Assembly: GCF_902498845.1 (NCBI RefSeq)
Contig: NZ_CABVLM010000006.1
Location: 62,001-126,000, forward strand
From: Pseudoalteromonas rhizosphaerae
GTDB taxonomy: Bacteria; Pseudomonadota; Gammaproteobacteria; Enterobacterales; Alteromonadaceae
Direction of reading: 5' to 3'
DNA length: 64,000 nt
Of this stretch, positions 19,207 through 29,010 are shown piece after piece. Within the stretch, counting starts at the first letter, position 1, and each line of letters starts with the position of its first letter. Under the pieces are notes generated by a model. That model worked only from the letters and a program-made list of their open reading frames with translations. It ran no database searches and was not told the origin of the DNA. The position numbers and the translations under genes were made by a program.

Positions 19207-21501
19207 TTAGGCATAGTAATCTATTGATGATGAAGATTGTTGCCCAGAGCCGCGAATTGGTTGCTGAGTTAATGCAGTTTCCTCTTCATTTTGTTGCTGA
19301 TTTGCCTGTTGACCACGACCATTTTGTTGTCCGTCACCACCAGTATCACTTTGACTATTCCCCTGCTGGATACTGCTTTCACCCAGTTCAATTCCCTGCT
19401 GCGCTAACATTTCCCGTAATCTCGGCATTGATTGCTCAAGGGCTTCTTTGGCTTGCTGATTTTGCACCACAAAGTTAATGTGAGCTTGTTCTGCATCGCT
19501 ACGAATACGAATTTGCATACTGCCCATTTCTGGCGGATCAAGACGTATTTCAGCTTCTTTATTATTAATGCTTAACAATGCACTCACTCGTTCTTGCAGT
19601 AACTTGGCAGCATCACTTTTCATGATATTCAACGCTTGTAGCGCAGTTGGATCAATATTTATTTGTCTTGTCTGTGATGTAGGACTCGCTTGCTGAGCAT
19701 GCATTACTTGCATATCAGCCAAAGCTTGTTGATAACTTTGCTCACTCCCTTCTACAGCCGTGGCTGTTGTAACTGCAGTGGTTAATCCGGTGAGCTGGCC
19801 AAACAATTGATTTACACGTGCCAATGTGTTGTCGCGCACAGGGCTTTGCTCTGCTTTAATATTTTCAGCAAATTGCTCGCTTTTTAGAACATTATCTTGT
19901 ACTGCCAGTTTCACTTCTTGCTCTTTGCTTGCAGCCTTTATAAGTGCATCTTGTGGAGCAGATACTTTATTTGTATCTGATTTAGCGGTGCTGCTATTGG
20001 TAATTGTAGTGCTTACTAAATTATCTGCCATTGACTGAACCGTCAATTGAGCTTTTGACTCAGTCCTTTTTTCAGTACTCTCTGGCTGGGCTAATTCAGT
20101 AATCGCCTTATTGATCTGAGTTAATAAAGCCCCTTTGGGCTGCTCATTGCTCACAAAATTTTGTAATTGCTGGCTTAATGCCTGTTTTTGCATAGGGCTT
20201 AATAGCGAAATATCTTTACTTAGTTGATTTAGCTCTGCGGTGTTAATTGTCGCAACTGCCGTGGTAGGTTTTGCAACTTCTTTACTATTAAGCGCTACAA
20301 ATTCAGCCAGCATTTTTTTTAAGTCAGTTATGTTAGCCGGTGATGGATCTTGCTGACGAATGACATCAACCTGAGTTTGTAGCTGTTTTTGCTGCTCCGG
20401 TGTTAAGCTCGCCAACAGTGGATTTTCATTTTTTTGCACAGTTGTCGTTGAGTTAAGTAATACCTTGCTGATTTGCTCTAATACAGCACTATTATTATGC
20501 TTTGACTGTTCAGCTGCTTTTTCTGATACATCAGTTTGAGAGCTTGAAGCAACACCTTTAACCGCTTCAGCGTCCATTGCTACTTCAGTAGCATTTTTGA
20601 TTGCTTGTTTAGCGTTAGCAGTAACGTTAGTAACTGCTGCATCTGCAGTTAGTGCTGCGCTCTGTTGAGGTTTTCCTTGCTGAGCAAGCATAGCGTCGGA
20701 ACCTTTAGCTAATACTTCACGGTCTTGTGGTTTACCTTGGCTTGTATTTGCAGCAGCAATTATTTGAGCTGCGTCATTGTCAACTTGCCCGCTTTTTAAC
20801 GTAGTCGTAGTAGCAACCGCTTGTTGGATTGTTGGCTGCATTGCCATCGCTTTATTTTGCGATGTCTCTTTTGCGACTTGAATATCATCAATAATAGGAG
20901 TAACCGCATCATCAGGCGGAGTGTTCCCCTTTAGCTGAAGTTGTTTATCAATTGCCTCTGCCAGCACCGTTTTTTCTGTAAGTAACGATGGTTTTAGCTG
21001 TTTATCGACTAATTGTGCAATCGGATCATCAGTAGCAGGAATCTCTGTATCAATAATAGGCGTAACATCATCAATTGGACGGGCTCCAATGACTTTAACA
21101 AGCGTAGGGTCTATTTTTTCCTCGCTGTATTTCCCCAACGTTGAAAGTAATGAGGAATTTTCAACAGTTGGCGTATTATTTACCCGAGTGTCCATGTTAT
21201 TAGCCGCCGTTATTTGCGCAAGCATTGCATCACCAGACATCGCATTTTCATCACTGTTGTCAGCAGACGTTTCTTGTGCTTTTTCAGCAACAATTACGGC
21301 TTCAGCTGAACGAGGCTCAGCACCCGTTGAATTGACCTTGGTAGATGTTTCCGCAGCATTATTGGCACTTTGTAATTGGCTAAAAAAGTCACTATCAGTG
21401 CTTTCTTTATCTGCTGCCGCACTACCTTTGGCACTGTCTTTTTTATTTAACTGAACATCCTGCTCAGTTGAGATAAACACTGAAAGATCACTAATAGCCA
21501 T
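19207..21501 (-). CDS. fliK: Hook-length control protein FliK (long)
   Basis: Secreted ruler that sets hook length and triggers the FlhB switch. The conserved C-terminal hook-length domain is clear (EIRLDPPEMGSMQIRIRSDA, HINFVVQNQQAKEALEQSMP, LREMLAQQGIELGESSIQ), followed by a Gln/Asn/Gly-rich tail. The first 550 or so residues are Ala/Thr/Gln-rich and without evident fold, as ruler regions usually are. At 764 residues it is about twice the enteric FliK, although long FliK is common in marine gammaproteobacteria. A sigma-54 type element lies 71 bases upstream. Confidence 0.93.
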   Translation of the reverse strand: MAISDLSVFISTEQDVQLNKKDSAKGSAAADKESTDSDFFSQLQSANNAAETSTKVNSTGAEPRSAEAVIVAEKAQETSADNSDENAMSGDAMLAQITAANNMDTRVNNTPTVENSSLLSTLGKYSEEKIDPTLVKVIGARPIDDVTPIIDTEIPATDDPIAQLVDKQLKPSLLTEKTVLAEAIDKQLQLKGNTPPDDAVTPIIDDIQVAKETSQNKAMAMQPTIQQAVATTTTLKSGQVDNDAAQIIAAANTSQGKPQDREVLAKGSDAMLAQQGKPQQSAALTADAAVTNVTANAKQAIKNATEVAMDAEAVKGVASSSQTDVSEKAAEQSKHNNSAVLEQISKVLLNSTTTVQKNENPLLASLTPEQQKQLQTQVDVIRQQDPSPANITDLKKMLAEFVALNSKEVAKPTTAVATINTAELNQLSKDISLLSPMQKQALSQQLQNFVSNEQPKGALLTQINKAITELAQPESTEKRTESKAQLTVQSMADNLVSTTITNSSTAKSDTNKVSAPQDALIKAASKEQEVKLAVQDNVLKSEQFAENIKAEQSPVRDNTLARVNQLFGQLTGLTTAVTTATAVEGSEQSYQQALADMQVMHAQQASPTSQTRQINIDPTALQALNIMKSDAAKLLQERVSALLSINNKEAEIRLDPPEMGSMQIRIRSDAEQAHINFVVQNQQAKEALEQSMPRLREMLAQQGIELGESSIQQGNSQSDTGGDGQQNGRGQQANQQQNEEETALTQQPIRGSGQQSSSSIDYYA

Positions 21502-21571
21502 AATTCACCTAGATTAAAAGTGGCAATTTGCCGCCGCAGTTTGCCAGAATAAATACTTATTACATTAAACA

Positions 21572-21587
21572 AGCAAATAATATGCCT
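21572..21587 (-). promoter_or_regulatory. Sigma-54 type -24/-12 element upstream of fliK
   Basis: Minus strand reads AGGCATATTATTTGCT: GG and GC at the fixed spacing, with a full GGCA in the -24 half and TTGCT at -12. It lies in the 129-base gap between fliJ and fliK, 71 bases before the fliK ATG, and would start a fliK-L-M-N-O-P-Q-R-flhB transcript. Confidence 0.68.
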
Positions 21588-21630
21588 AAGCTGATTTGAA
21601 TTAATAAATAACCCTATTTTGGGCAATAGA

Positions 21631-22077
21631 CTATAAAACGCGACGTCTTTGGTAAAATTGATTTGCGGAAAATTCATCAAGCATTTTTTGTTCATTTTTT
21701 TGTGCGATCACATTCGCTTTAAGTTGCTGTTTTTCTATTAATTTAGCAACCGCTTTAGCCTTAATCTGCTGTTTCAGCCATAAACTTTGGCGTTGTGAGA
21801 CAACTTGTTTAGCAGTACTAACTGTATTCGCTTGTTGACGAATGGCTTCTTCGATTTTGGCAATGAAAGCATGATATTGACTAAACCCGGCACTACTTAA
21901 ACCGGACTTTCCTTTTACATGTAATTGCTGAGTATATTCTAAGCGGAAGTTATTCAAGCCTTGCAATTTTTGTTGATTGCCTTGCAAGTTTTGCTGCGCT
22001 TGTAAATAATTTATCCGTAAAGCTTCTTCTTTATCATTTTCTATTTTCAGCAATAAACTGAGCTTATTTGTTGCCAT
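21631..22077 (-). CDS. fliJ: Flagellar export chaperone FliJ
   Basis: Coiled-coil protein of 148 residues, rich in Gln, Lys and Ala, that links the FliI ATPase to FlhA. The pattern LLLKIENDKEEALRINYLQA and later Gln-rich helices fit the FliJ family, and its position directly after fliI (one-base overlap TAATG) settles it. The family is poorly conserved in sequence. Confidence 0.9.
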   Translation of the reverse strand: MATNKLSLLLKIENDKEEALRINYLQAQQNLQGNQQKLQGLNNFRLEYTQQLHVKGKSGLSSAGFSQYHAFIAKIEEAIRQQANTVSTAKQVVSQRQSLWLKQQIKAKAVAKLIEKQQLKANVIAQKNEQKMLDEFSANQFYQRRRVL

Positions 22078-23411
22078 TATGCTTGTCCTAATAATTGCGC
22101 AAGCCCTTGTAGGCCATCGTCATAGCTGATCACATCCTTCATGCCTTGTTGTAAAAATGCATTCACTCTTGGCATCATATTAATGGCCTGATCAAGCATT
22201 TGGTCGGTGCCTTTTTGATAAGCACCTAAAGTAATCATATCTTTATTTTGCTGGAACATTGAATACACTTGTTTTAACACTCGCGCTTGTTGCATATGTG
22301 CTTCTGAGACAACTTGTGGCATCACCCGTGAAATCGATTTTTCTATATCAATAGCAGGATAATGACCACTGTCAGCGAGCTCTCTGGATAACACGATATG
22401 ACCGTCTAAAATGGCTCGCGCCGCATCAGCAATCGGATCTTGCATATCATCCCCTTCACTCAGTACAGTAAAAAACGCTGTGATAGAGCCTTGCCCTTCG
22501 CCGCCATTACCAGCACGTTCCACCAGCGCGGGTAGCTTTGCAAATACTGAAGGCGGATAACCTTTAGTCGCCGGTGGTTCACCAACCGCAAGCGCTATTT
22601 CGCGCTGCGCCATGGCATAACGCGTTACAGAATCCAGTAGCAATAAAACATTTAAACCTTGATCGCGAAAGTACTCCGCGATAGTTACCGCACTTTCACA
22701 ACCTTTCAATCGCATTAATGGCGATGCATCGGCTGGAGCAGCAACTACGACAGAACGCTTACGCCCTTCCACACCGAGTATTTCTTCGATAAATTCTTTT
22801 ACTTCGCGGCCACGCTCCCCCACTAAACCAACAACTATTACATCAGCTTCTGAGCCTCGGGTCATCATACCCAGTAATACCGACTTACCCACCCCGGAGC
22901 CTGCAAATAGCCCCATGCGCTGGCCTTGGCCAACAGTTATCACTGAATTAATAGCGCGTACGCCAACATCCATCGGCTGCGTAATTGGTCGTCGAGATAA
23001 TGGGTTAATGGAATTTTGTGCAAATTTTAAGTAATGCTCTGCTTTAATAGCTCCAAGCCCATCCAACGGACGCCCTAAGCCATCAACAACACGACCAAGT
23101 AAACACATACCAACAGGCAGTCCGGTATCATTTACTTGTGGGATCACTCGCGCACCAGGTAGTACACCAGAAATATGGTCATTTGGCATCAAGTAAAGCG
23201 TCTGGTCATTAAAACCAACAATTTCAGCATCAACAAAACCATTCATGGTTTCAATTTTACATTGGCTGCCAACTGGCGCGCGTAATCCTTTCGCCTCTAA
23301 TGTTAACCCTACAACACGGGTTAAAATTCCCGCAACAGCAGGCGTTGGACTATGAATATGTTTTTGATACTGTTGTAAGCGTTCACTTAATGGGCGTGGT
23401 TGAGAACTCAT
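22077..23411 (-). CDS. fliI: Flagellar export ATPase FliI
   Basis: Hexameric ATPase of the export apparatus, related to F1-beta, 444 residues. Walker A is [17 protein letters not shown], the catalytic region contains [13 protein letters not shown], Walker B is [20 protein letters not shown], and the [17 protein letters not shown] motif is conserved. Lies 18 bases after fliH and couples to fliJ. Confidence 0.97.
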   Translation of the reverse strand: MSSQPRPLSERLQQYQKHIHSPTPAVAGILTRVVGLTLEAKGLRAPVGSQCKIETMNGFVDAEIVGFNDQTLYLMPNDHISGVLPGARVIPQVNDTGLPVGMCLLGRVVDGLGRPLDGLGAIKAEHYLKFAQNSINPLSRRPITQPMDVGVRAINSVITVGQGQRMGLFAGSGVGKSVLLGMMTRGSEADVIVVGLVGERGREVKEFIEEILGVEGRKRSVVVAAPADASPLMRLKGCESAVTIAEYFRDQGLNVLLLLDSVTRYAMAQREIALAVGEPPATKGYPPSVFAKLPALVERAGNGGEGQGSITAFFTVLSEGDDMQDPIADAARAILDGHIVLSRELADSGHYPAIDIEKSISRVMPQVVSEAHMQQARVLKQVYSMFQQNKDMITLGAYQKGTDQMLDQAINMMPRVNAFLQQGMKDVISYDDGLQGLAQLLGQA

Positions 23412-23429
23412 TGCAAACCAAAAATGGAG

Positions 23430-24248
23430 TTAGATACCACTACTATGCAAAAAACTATCCAACGTTTCTTTGACGCGGGTTTTTATAGTCATATCAATAG
23501 ATGATTGTGGTGTTTTTACTTGGCAACCACCGCGATCTAAAGTCGGCTCTGCAACTAACTGCCAATGGTTTTCAGCTAGTGCAGCTTCGCCATAACTATT
23601 TTTAACCAGTTCAATGTCTTCAGGGTGTAAATGAATACGCACACTTTGCTGCTCATTGGCTAACGCATCGATACACTGCTTTAAACTTTGCAAAATGATT
23701 TCAGGGGAGGTTTTAATTTCTTGATAAACTAACGCTTCGGTTAGCATTACGGTTAACTGTACAAGTTGCTTTTCGGCGTCATCATCGACTTTAGCTAATG
23801 GCGCTGACAAACTATCTAACAATGCTTTTAGACCCGTTAGCTGTTCTTCAATCAGTGGTTTTACTTCTTCTTGACCTTGTGTTTTACCAAGCTCAATGCC
23901 TTCTTTATAACCGGCTTCTTTTCCTTCACCTACGCCTTTTTCAAAACCATCAATATAACCCTGCTCGTGGCCTTGTTTTAAGCCTTCTTCGTAGGCATCT
24001 TGACGAATTCGTTCCAGCTCAGCCATCGTTAACGAAGGCAGCTCAGGCTCTTCGGGCTCTAGTGCTTGTTCACTTTCTTCAAGCTCTTTACGATATAAAT
24101 CGGCCAGCGGTGTACCAAACGCCGTTGAACGACCATCGAATTTTCGAGTGTCTTGCGTGACATCTGGAATTGGCCAGTTTTCTAATAATTCATCAACTGC
24201 TTCACTGGCACGTAAAGGACGACCTTGATATTGAGTAGGTTTGCTCAT
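23430..24248 (-). CDS. fliH: Flagellar export ATPase regulator FliH
   Basis: Stator-like regulator of FliI, 272 residues. The acidic N-terminal part leads into a Gly-rich helical repeat (GHEQGYIDGFEKGVGEGKEA), a hallmark of FliH GxxxG repeats. The C-terminal domain contains VRIHLHPEDIELVKNSYGEA and a closing DRGGCQVKT. Three bases after fliG. Confidence 0.95.
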   Translation of the reverse strand: MSKPTQYQGRPLRASEAVDELLENWPIPDVTQDTRKFDGRSTAFGTPLADLYRKELEESEQALEPEEPELPSLTMAELERIRQDAYEEGLKQGHEQGYIDGFEKGVGEGKEAGYKEGIELGKTQGQEEVKPLIEEQLTGLKALLDSLSAPLAKVDDDAEKQLVQLTVMLTEALVYQEIKTSPEIILQSLKQCIDALANEQQSVRIHLHPEDIELVKNSYGEAALAENHWQLVAEPTLDRGGCQVKTPQSSIDMTIKTRVKETLDSFLHSSGI

Positions 24249-24251
24249 GGT

Positions 24252-25292
24252 TTACAAGAACTCCTCACCACCACCACCACCAAGCATAATTTCACCTGAA
24301 TCAGCGAGACGACGTGCCGTAGATAAGATCTCTTTTTGCGCGGCTTCAACTTCGCTGATCCGCACAGGTGCCATTGCTTCTAAATCATCAGCAAGCATCT
24401 CTGCAGCCCGTTTTGACATATTGCCGAGGATTTTCTCTTTCAATGCATCATCTGTACCTTTGATGGCTTTCATCAGTACATCTTGTTGGACTTCACGCAA
24501 GATAGCTTGAATACCACGATCATCGACATCCATTAAGTTTTCAAATACGAACATTAAATCTTGGATTTGTTGCGACATCTCTTCGTCATGCTCACGGATA
24601 GAATCCATCAACTGACCTTCAATATTGGTATCGAGGTAGTTCATAATATCAGCCGCCGCTTTCAAGCCGCCCATTTTCGCAGCTTGCGCACCAGCTTGTC
24701 CGGCAAATTGTTTTTCCATGATCTCGTTCAATTCTTGTAAAGCCGCAGGTTGTACTTCTTCAAGGTTGGCGATGCGCATGGTTAAATCTAAGCGCACTTT
24801 TTCAGGAAACTGCGCTAAAATTTCGGCCGATTGCTCAGGCTCCAAATACGATAAAACGATAGTTTGTATTTGCGGATGCTCATTGCGAATAATATTGGCA
24901 ACTTGCTTTGAGTCCATCCATTTCAATGAATCAAGGCCTTTGGCACCGGATCCCATAACAATTTGATCTATCAGGCTTGCCGCTTTATCTTCACCAAGTG
25001 CTGCAGTAAGCGCTTTTTTGATAAAATCTTCTGATTGGAAACCAATCGTACTAAAGCTTTGTATTTGCTCTATAAACAAGTTGTGCACGGCACTGATTTT
25101 GGCTTGCGATAGATCATCTATCGCCGCCATTGCCATACCCACTTTTTGCACCTGTTTAGGTTCAAGGTGCTTTAATATTTGCGCTGCATCTTCTTCGGAT
25201 AAGCTTAGCAATAAAATTGCTGCTTTATCTACACCGTCTAATTTATCAACATCAAACGCTGCTGGCAGTTGTTTTTGTTCTTGATCAGTCAT
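24252..25292 (-). CDS. fliG: Flagellar motor switch protein FliG
   Basis: Rotor protein that takes torque from the stator, 346 residues. The N-terminal domain (KAAILLLSLSEEDAAQILKH), the middle EHPQ motif (IRNEHPQIQTIVLSYL) and the C-terminal charged torque helix (DLMFVFENLMDVDDRGIQAI, then MSKRAAEMLADDLE) are present. The C-terminus has an unusual poly-Gly stretch (MLGGGGGEEFL). Start overlaps the fliF end by 8 bases. Confidence 0.97.
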   Translation of the reverse strand: MTDQEQKQLPAAFDVDKLDGVDKAAILLLSLSEEDAAQILKHLEPKQVQKVGMAMAAIDDLSQAKISAVHNLFIEQIQSFSTIGFQSEDFIKKALTAALGEDKAASLIDQIVMGSGAKGLDSLKWMDSKQVANIIRNEHPQIQTIVLSYLEPEQSAEILAQFPEKVRLDLTMRIANLEEVQPAALQELNEIMEKQFAGQAGAQAAKMGGLKAAADIMNYLDTNIEGQLMDSIREHDEEMSQQIQDLMFVFENLMDVDDRGIQAILREVQQDVLMKAIKGTDDALKEKILGNMSKRAAEMLADDLEAMAPVRISEVEAAQKEILSTARRLADSGEIMLGGGGGEEFL

Positions 25293-27000
25293 CTTCAGTT
25301 AACCACGCTTTCACAACTTGTGAGGAGAGTTCTGGCTCATTTGCTACCAAGGCACGAACAGCTTTTAATAAGTCTTCATCGCCATGTAGGTCTGGTAACT
25401 GTAGTGTACCATCACTTGAGAAGCCAACCGAAGCAGAATCAAAATCTTTATTTAGCATATCTAGGGTGTTATCACCAATATCTACACCAGAACTAAGCGC
25501 ATCATCATCATACTCTTCAAGGGTATCATCTGGGTAAATCAAGCGTTTCAACATAGGTTTAACCACCGCCATAATTAGCACTATGATAACCAACGCACCA
25601 AGCACTAAACGCACAACTTTCATAAACCAGTTTTGTTCCCACAGTGGTACTTCAATAGCTAAGTCCATCGGTTCACGTACAAACGGTACTGTCACTACTT
25701 CTAATGCATCACCACGCTGTAAGTCAAAACCCACACCACCTTGCAGTAAACGACGAATATTTGACAGTGCTTCAACTGAGCGAGGCTCCATAGTCGTTTC
25801 ACCATTTTCCCCCACTTTTGCCACATAATCGACTGCCACAGACACACTAATTCGACGAATAACACCACTTTGCTGACGTGTGTGGGAGATAGTAGTATCA
25901 AGTTCATAGTTACGTGTCGCTTCTTTATGAGTGCGACTGGGTGATGAACCAGAGCCTGCACCACCTTGACCGGCAACTTCAGGAATATTTGAATCTGTTG
26001 GAGGCTGATTTGTCAGCGCGCCAGGAATACCGATAGCTAACCCGCCGATGTTGTTTTCTTCAAAAGTGGTTTCGCTGCGTACCGCTGGTAAATCAGGGTT
26101 GTAGCGTTTTTGAGTTTCTTCAATCGCGCTAAAGTCCATACTTAAATCGACTTGTGCAGTGTAGTTACCCATGCCAATAACTGGCATTAAGATACCATCT
26201 ATTTTATCTAGATATTCTTGTTCACGTTTACGTTCAATATCGTATTCTTTGCGTGAGCGAGCAGCTAACGCACTTTGCGAGCCTGAATTAAGTAATCGGC
26301 CATTTTGGTCTGTTACAGTTACTCGTGACGGCTCTAAACCTTGCACTGCTGAACCAATAATATCAACAATGGCGTCCACTTCTTCACTACCGAGCATACG
26401 ACCACGTTTTAAAGTTAATACCACTGTTGCGGATGGTTTTTTCTCACGACGAGCAAAAACATTTTCTTTCGGGATTGCCAATAATACTTTTGCACGCGTG
26501 ACATTTTGTAGTTCCTCAATCGTGCGCGCCAATTGTTGTTCACGACCATGCTTTAAACGTTCACGCTCTAAACGCTGACTAACACCAAAACCCATATCTT
26601 GCATGATAATATCAGTACCCGAGTTCGGCGCTTGCTCAATACCTTCGCGGGTCATTAACAATTTAATATTTTGATATTCATTTTCAGGAACAGAAACCAC
26701 ATTGCCATCAAGTTGATAGTCAATTTTTTGTGCATCTAAAAAATCGAGCGTTTGAATTAGCTCTTCCGTTGGCATTTTTCCAAGTGGACGCATATCTGGT
26801 TGACGTGCCCAAATAATCACAAAAATAGCAATCGCTAAACAAATCGCTAATGCAATAATTAAAGTGACCTGACGTAATACATCAACGCCGTTTAATGCAC
26901 TTAAATAGCCTGACTTTTGTTCTTGTTGATCGTCATTATCAGTTTGGTCGATACCGCCGCCGGCCAAAGCAAGATCTGTTGATTGATTAGATTGCGCCAC
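25285..27000 (-). CDS. fliF: Flagellar MS-ring protein FliF
   Basis: Builds the MS ring in the inner membrane, 571 residues. Two membrane segments flank the periplasmic part (LIIALAICLAIAIFVIIWA near the N-terminus and VVRLVLGALVIIVLIMAVV near residue 470). RBM domains show FLDAQKIDYQLDGNVVSVPE and LARTIEELQNVTRAKVLLAI, and the acidic tail ends in ELSSQVVKAWL for FliG binding. Start is a GTG at 27000 with GGAG seven bases ahead. Confidence 0.97.
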   Translation of the reverse strand: MAQSNQSTDLALAGGGIDQTDNDDQQEQKSGYLSALNGVDVLRQVTLIIALAICLAIAIFVIIWARQPDMRPLGKMPTEELIQTLDFLDAQKIDYQLDGNVVSVPENEYQNIKLLMTREGIEQAPNSGTDIIMQDMGFGVSQRLERERLKHGREQQLARTIEELQNVTRAKVLLAIPKENVFARREKKPSATVVLTLKRGRMLGSEEVDAIVDIIGSAVQGLEPSRVTVTDQNGRLLNSGSQSALAARSRKEYDIERKREQEYLDKIDGILMPVIGMGNYTAQVDLSMDFSAIEETQKRYNPDLPAVRSETTFEENNIGGLAIGIPGALTNQPPTDSNIPEVAGQGGAGSGSSPSRTHKEATRNYELDTTISHTRQQSGVIRRISVSVAVDYVAKVGENGETTMEPRSVEALSNIRRLLQGGVGFDLQRGDALEVVTVPFVREPMDLAIEVPLWEQNWFMKVVRLVLGALVIIVLIMAVVKPMLKRLIYPDDTLEEYDDDALSSGVDIGDNTLDMLNKDFDSASVGFSSDGTLQLPDLHGDEDLLKAVRALVANEPELSSQVVKAWLTEDD

Positions 27001-27020
27001 AATAATTCTCCACTACCTAG

Positions 27021-27353
27021 TTAAACAGGCATGTTCATGATTTCTTTATAGGCTTCTACAAGTTTGTTACGAACTTGTACAGTAGCTTCAAAGGCAACCG
27101 ATGATTTTTGTGATGCGATCATCGCATCCGCTAATGACACATTTCGGTCGCCCATTTCTACTGCTGTTACTTTTTGTTTTGCATCAGCTTGAAGGCCATT
27201 CACTGTATTGAGAGCATCACTTAACAAATCGCCAAATTGGGCGCTCGAAGTAGGCTGCGCCTGCGTCGGTAATTTGTTTACTTGATTACTACGACCAGCT
27301 TCGAGAGCCATAGATTGCATTTCTTGAAATAATGCGCTGTTTTGAATTTTCAT
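27021..27353 (-). CDS. fliE: Flagellar rod-MS ring connector FliE
   Basis: Small export substrate of 110 residues that joins the MS ring to the rod. The conserved C-terminal half (FGDLLSDALNTVNGLQADAK, AMIASQKSSVAFEATVQVRN, LVEAYKEIMNMPV) is diagnostic. It heads the fliE-F-G-H-I-J run and has a sigma-54 type promoter 40 bases upstream. Confidence 0.96.
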   Translation of the reverse strand: MKIQNSALFQEMQSMALEAGRSNQVNKLPTQAQPTSSAQFGDLLSDALNTVNGLQADAKQKVTAVEMGDRNVSLADAMIASQKSSVAFEATVQVRNKLVEAYKEIMNMPV

Positions 27354-27392
27354 AATTGTCTCTGACGATGCAGTTTACTAATAACTTAATAA

Positions 27393-27408
27393 AGCACAAA
27401 GCATGCCA
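27393..27408 (-). promoter_or_regulatory. Sigma-54 type -24/-12 element upstream of fliE
   Basis: Minus strand TGGCATGCTTTGTGCT matches the consensus TGGCAC-N5-TTGC with the fixed GG-GC spacing and two mismatches. It ends 40 bases before the fliE ATG, the same distance as seen at flhA, flrB and pseI. Confidence 0.78.
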
Positions 27409-27451
27409 ACTAACAAATCATTTAATATCAATCGTTTGAGGTGTGTTTTTG

Positions 27452-27497
27452 TTGTCAGAGTTTTGACAAGTTTACGCCCAGCAAGGCTGAGCGTAAA
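27452..27497 (-). terminator. Two tandem hairpins after flrC
   Basis: Directly downstream of flrC are two inverted repeats. One pairs 27471-27482 with 27486-27497 (12-bp stem with one wobble, 3-base loop). A second pairs TTGTCA with TGACAA (27452-27469, 6-base loop). Neither is followed by a clear T-run in the minus direction, so a classical intrinsic terminator is only possible. They could also insulate the fliE promoter that follows. Confidence 0.4.
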
Positions 27498-27531
27498 TTA
27501 AATAGTGAAGGAAAACAAAAATTATAGAGGC

Positions 27532-29010
27532 TTAAGCAGGTAAGGTGATCCCCAAATCACGCATTTGTGCCAATTTATAACGTAATGTTCGTGGGCTGAT
27601 CCCTAATGTTTCAGCTACATCTTTACGCTTGCCTTGACAACGATTTAGGGTCTCTAAAATAATTCTATGCTCTTTATCTTTAAGTTCATCTTTGTAACTT
27701 CCCGAATCCAAGCTTGGTAATTCTTCACGCAGCTGATTGCGTTCTGCTGTCGCTTTTATTGCTGGCGCTTGCAGATCATAATAAGCATCATTAGTTGGTG
27801 AACTTGTAACCGCCGAAGTAGTGCTTTCTGGTGCTGAATTAACCGGCACTAAACTTGCTGATAAGGCCGCAGTTAGAGGTGTCTGGGTTAAATTTTCAAT
27901 AAAAATAGCACTTTCGTCAATCATATCACCGTGGCGTAATATCAGCGCACGCTGGATCACATTATCCAGTTCACGCACATTACCTGGCCAAGTATGAGCT
28001 AATAATTTTTTCTCTGCTGGTTCGCTAAGAACAGCGATAGGCTCTTTGCTTTTATTGAGATGACGTTCAATTAAATGCTTTGCCAACACGACAATATCGC
28101 CTGGACGTTGACAAAGTGGACGCCACATCAACGGAAATACATTTAACCGATAATATAAATCTTCTCTAAACTGGTGCTTAGCCACAGCCTCTTTTAAATC
28201 ACGGTTACTGGTAGCCAAAATACGCACATCTAGCTTAATAGTTTTGCGACCACCTAAACGTTCAACTTCGCGTTCTTGTAATACGCGTAGTAACTTAGCC
28301 TGTAGGCCTAAATCCATCTCAGTGATTTCATCAAGTAAAATTGTGCCACCTTGTGCTTGCTCAAATTTACCCGGACAAGCTTGAATCGCACCAGTAAACG
28401 CGCCTTTCTCGTAGCCAAATAATGTAGCTTCGAGCATATTTTCAGGGATCGCAGCACAGTTTATTGCGACGAATGGCTGCTCTGCGCGATCTGATTTATC
28501 ATGGATAAAGCGTGCGAGTACTTCTTTACCTGAGCCACTAGGACCAAGCACCATCACACTGGCATCCGATTTAGCAACCCGACTTGCAAGTTCTAATAGC
28601 TGAATACTACTCGGATCAGCGACAATCGGGCCATCTGTTTCTTTTTCTGGCTCAGGTAGATAGCGGCTTACCATATTAAGTAGCACTTCGGGCGCAAACG
28701 GTTTGGCCATATAGTCAATTGCCCCTAACCGCATAGCCTCAACAGCATCATCAATAGTCGCATACGCTGTCATCATTAAAACCGGTAGATCAGGGTAATT
28801 AAGATTAATGCTGCGCAGTAAATCAAGACCACTCATCGCGCCCATTTGCACATCGCTCACGACCAGCGAAAAGCTGTCTTTTTTAAGTAGCACCATAGCT
28901 TGCTCGGCACTGTCAGCCGCAACGCAATCTATTCCAGACATTTCAAGCGTATCAATCAAGGCTTCACGAAGCCCTGCATCATCTTCAACCACTAAAATCG
29001 TGTTGTTCAT
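27532..29010 (-). CDS. flrC: Flagellar sigma-54 response regulator FlrC (FleR)
   Basis: NtrC-type activator of 492 residues. The receiver domain has the acidic pair LVVEDDAGL and Asp53 (LVVSDVQMG). The AAA+ domain has Walker A GPSGSGKEVLARF and the sigma-54 contact loop GAFTGA, then a variable linker and a Fis-type helix-turn-helix (KRKDVAETLGISPRTLRYKL). In Vibrio and Pseudomonas it turns on hook and basal-body genes after phosphorylation by FlrB. The start is the ATG at 29010, which has GGAGG upstream and a 4-base ATGA overlap with flrB; a longer TTG form is unlikely. Confidence 0.95.
   Translation of the reverse strand: MNNTILVVEDDAGLREALIDTLEMSGIDCVAADSAEQAMVLLKKDSFSLVVSDVQMGAMSGLDLLRSINLNYPDLPVLMMTAYATIDDAVEAMRLGAIDYMAKPFAPEVLLNMVSRYLPEPEKETDGPIVADPSSIQLLELASRVAKSDASVMVLGPSGSGKEVLARFIHDKSDRAEQPFVAINCAAIPENMLEATLFGYEKGAFTGAIQACPGKFEQAQGGTILLDEITEMDLGLQAKLLRVLQEREVERLGGRKTIKLDVRILATSNRDLKEAVAKHQFREDLYYRLNVFPLMWRPLCQRPGDIVVLAKHLIERHLNKSKEPIAVLSEPAEKKLLAHTWPGNVRELDNVIQRALILRHGDMIDESAIFIENLTQTPLTAALSASLVPVNSAPESTTSAVTSSPTNDAYYDLQAPAIKATAERNQLREELPSLDSGSYKDELKDKEHRIILETLNRCQGKRKDVAETLGISPRTLRYKLAQMRDLGITLPA

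Noticed and set aside
27452..27497. Canonical intrinsic terminator after flrC
   Set aside because: Stems are good but there is no T-run on the minus strand; retained only as a low-confidence terminator.
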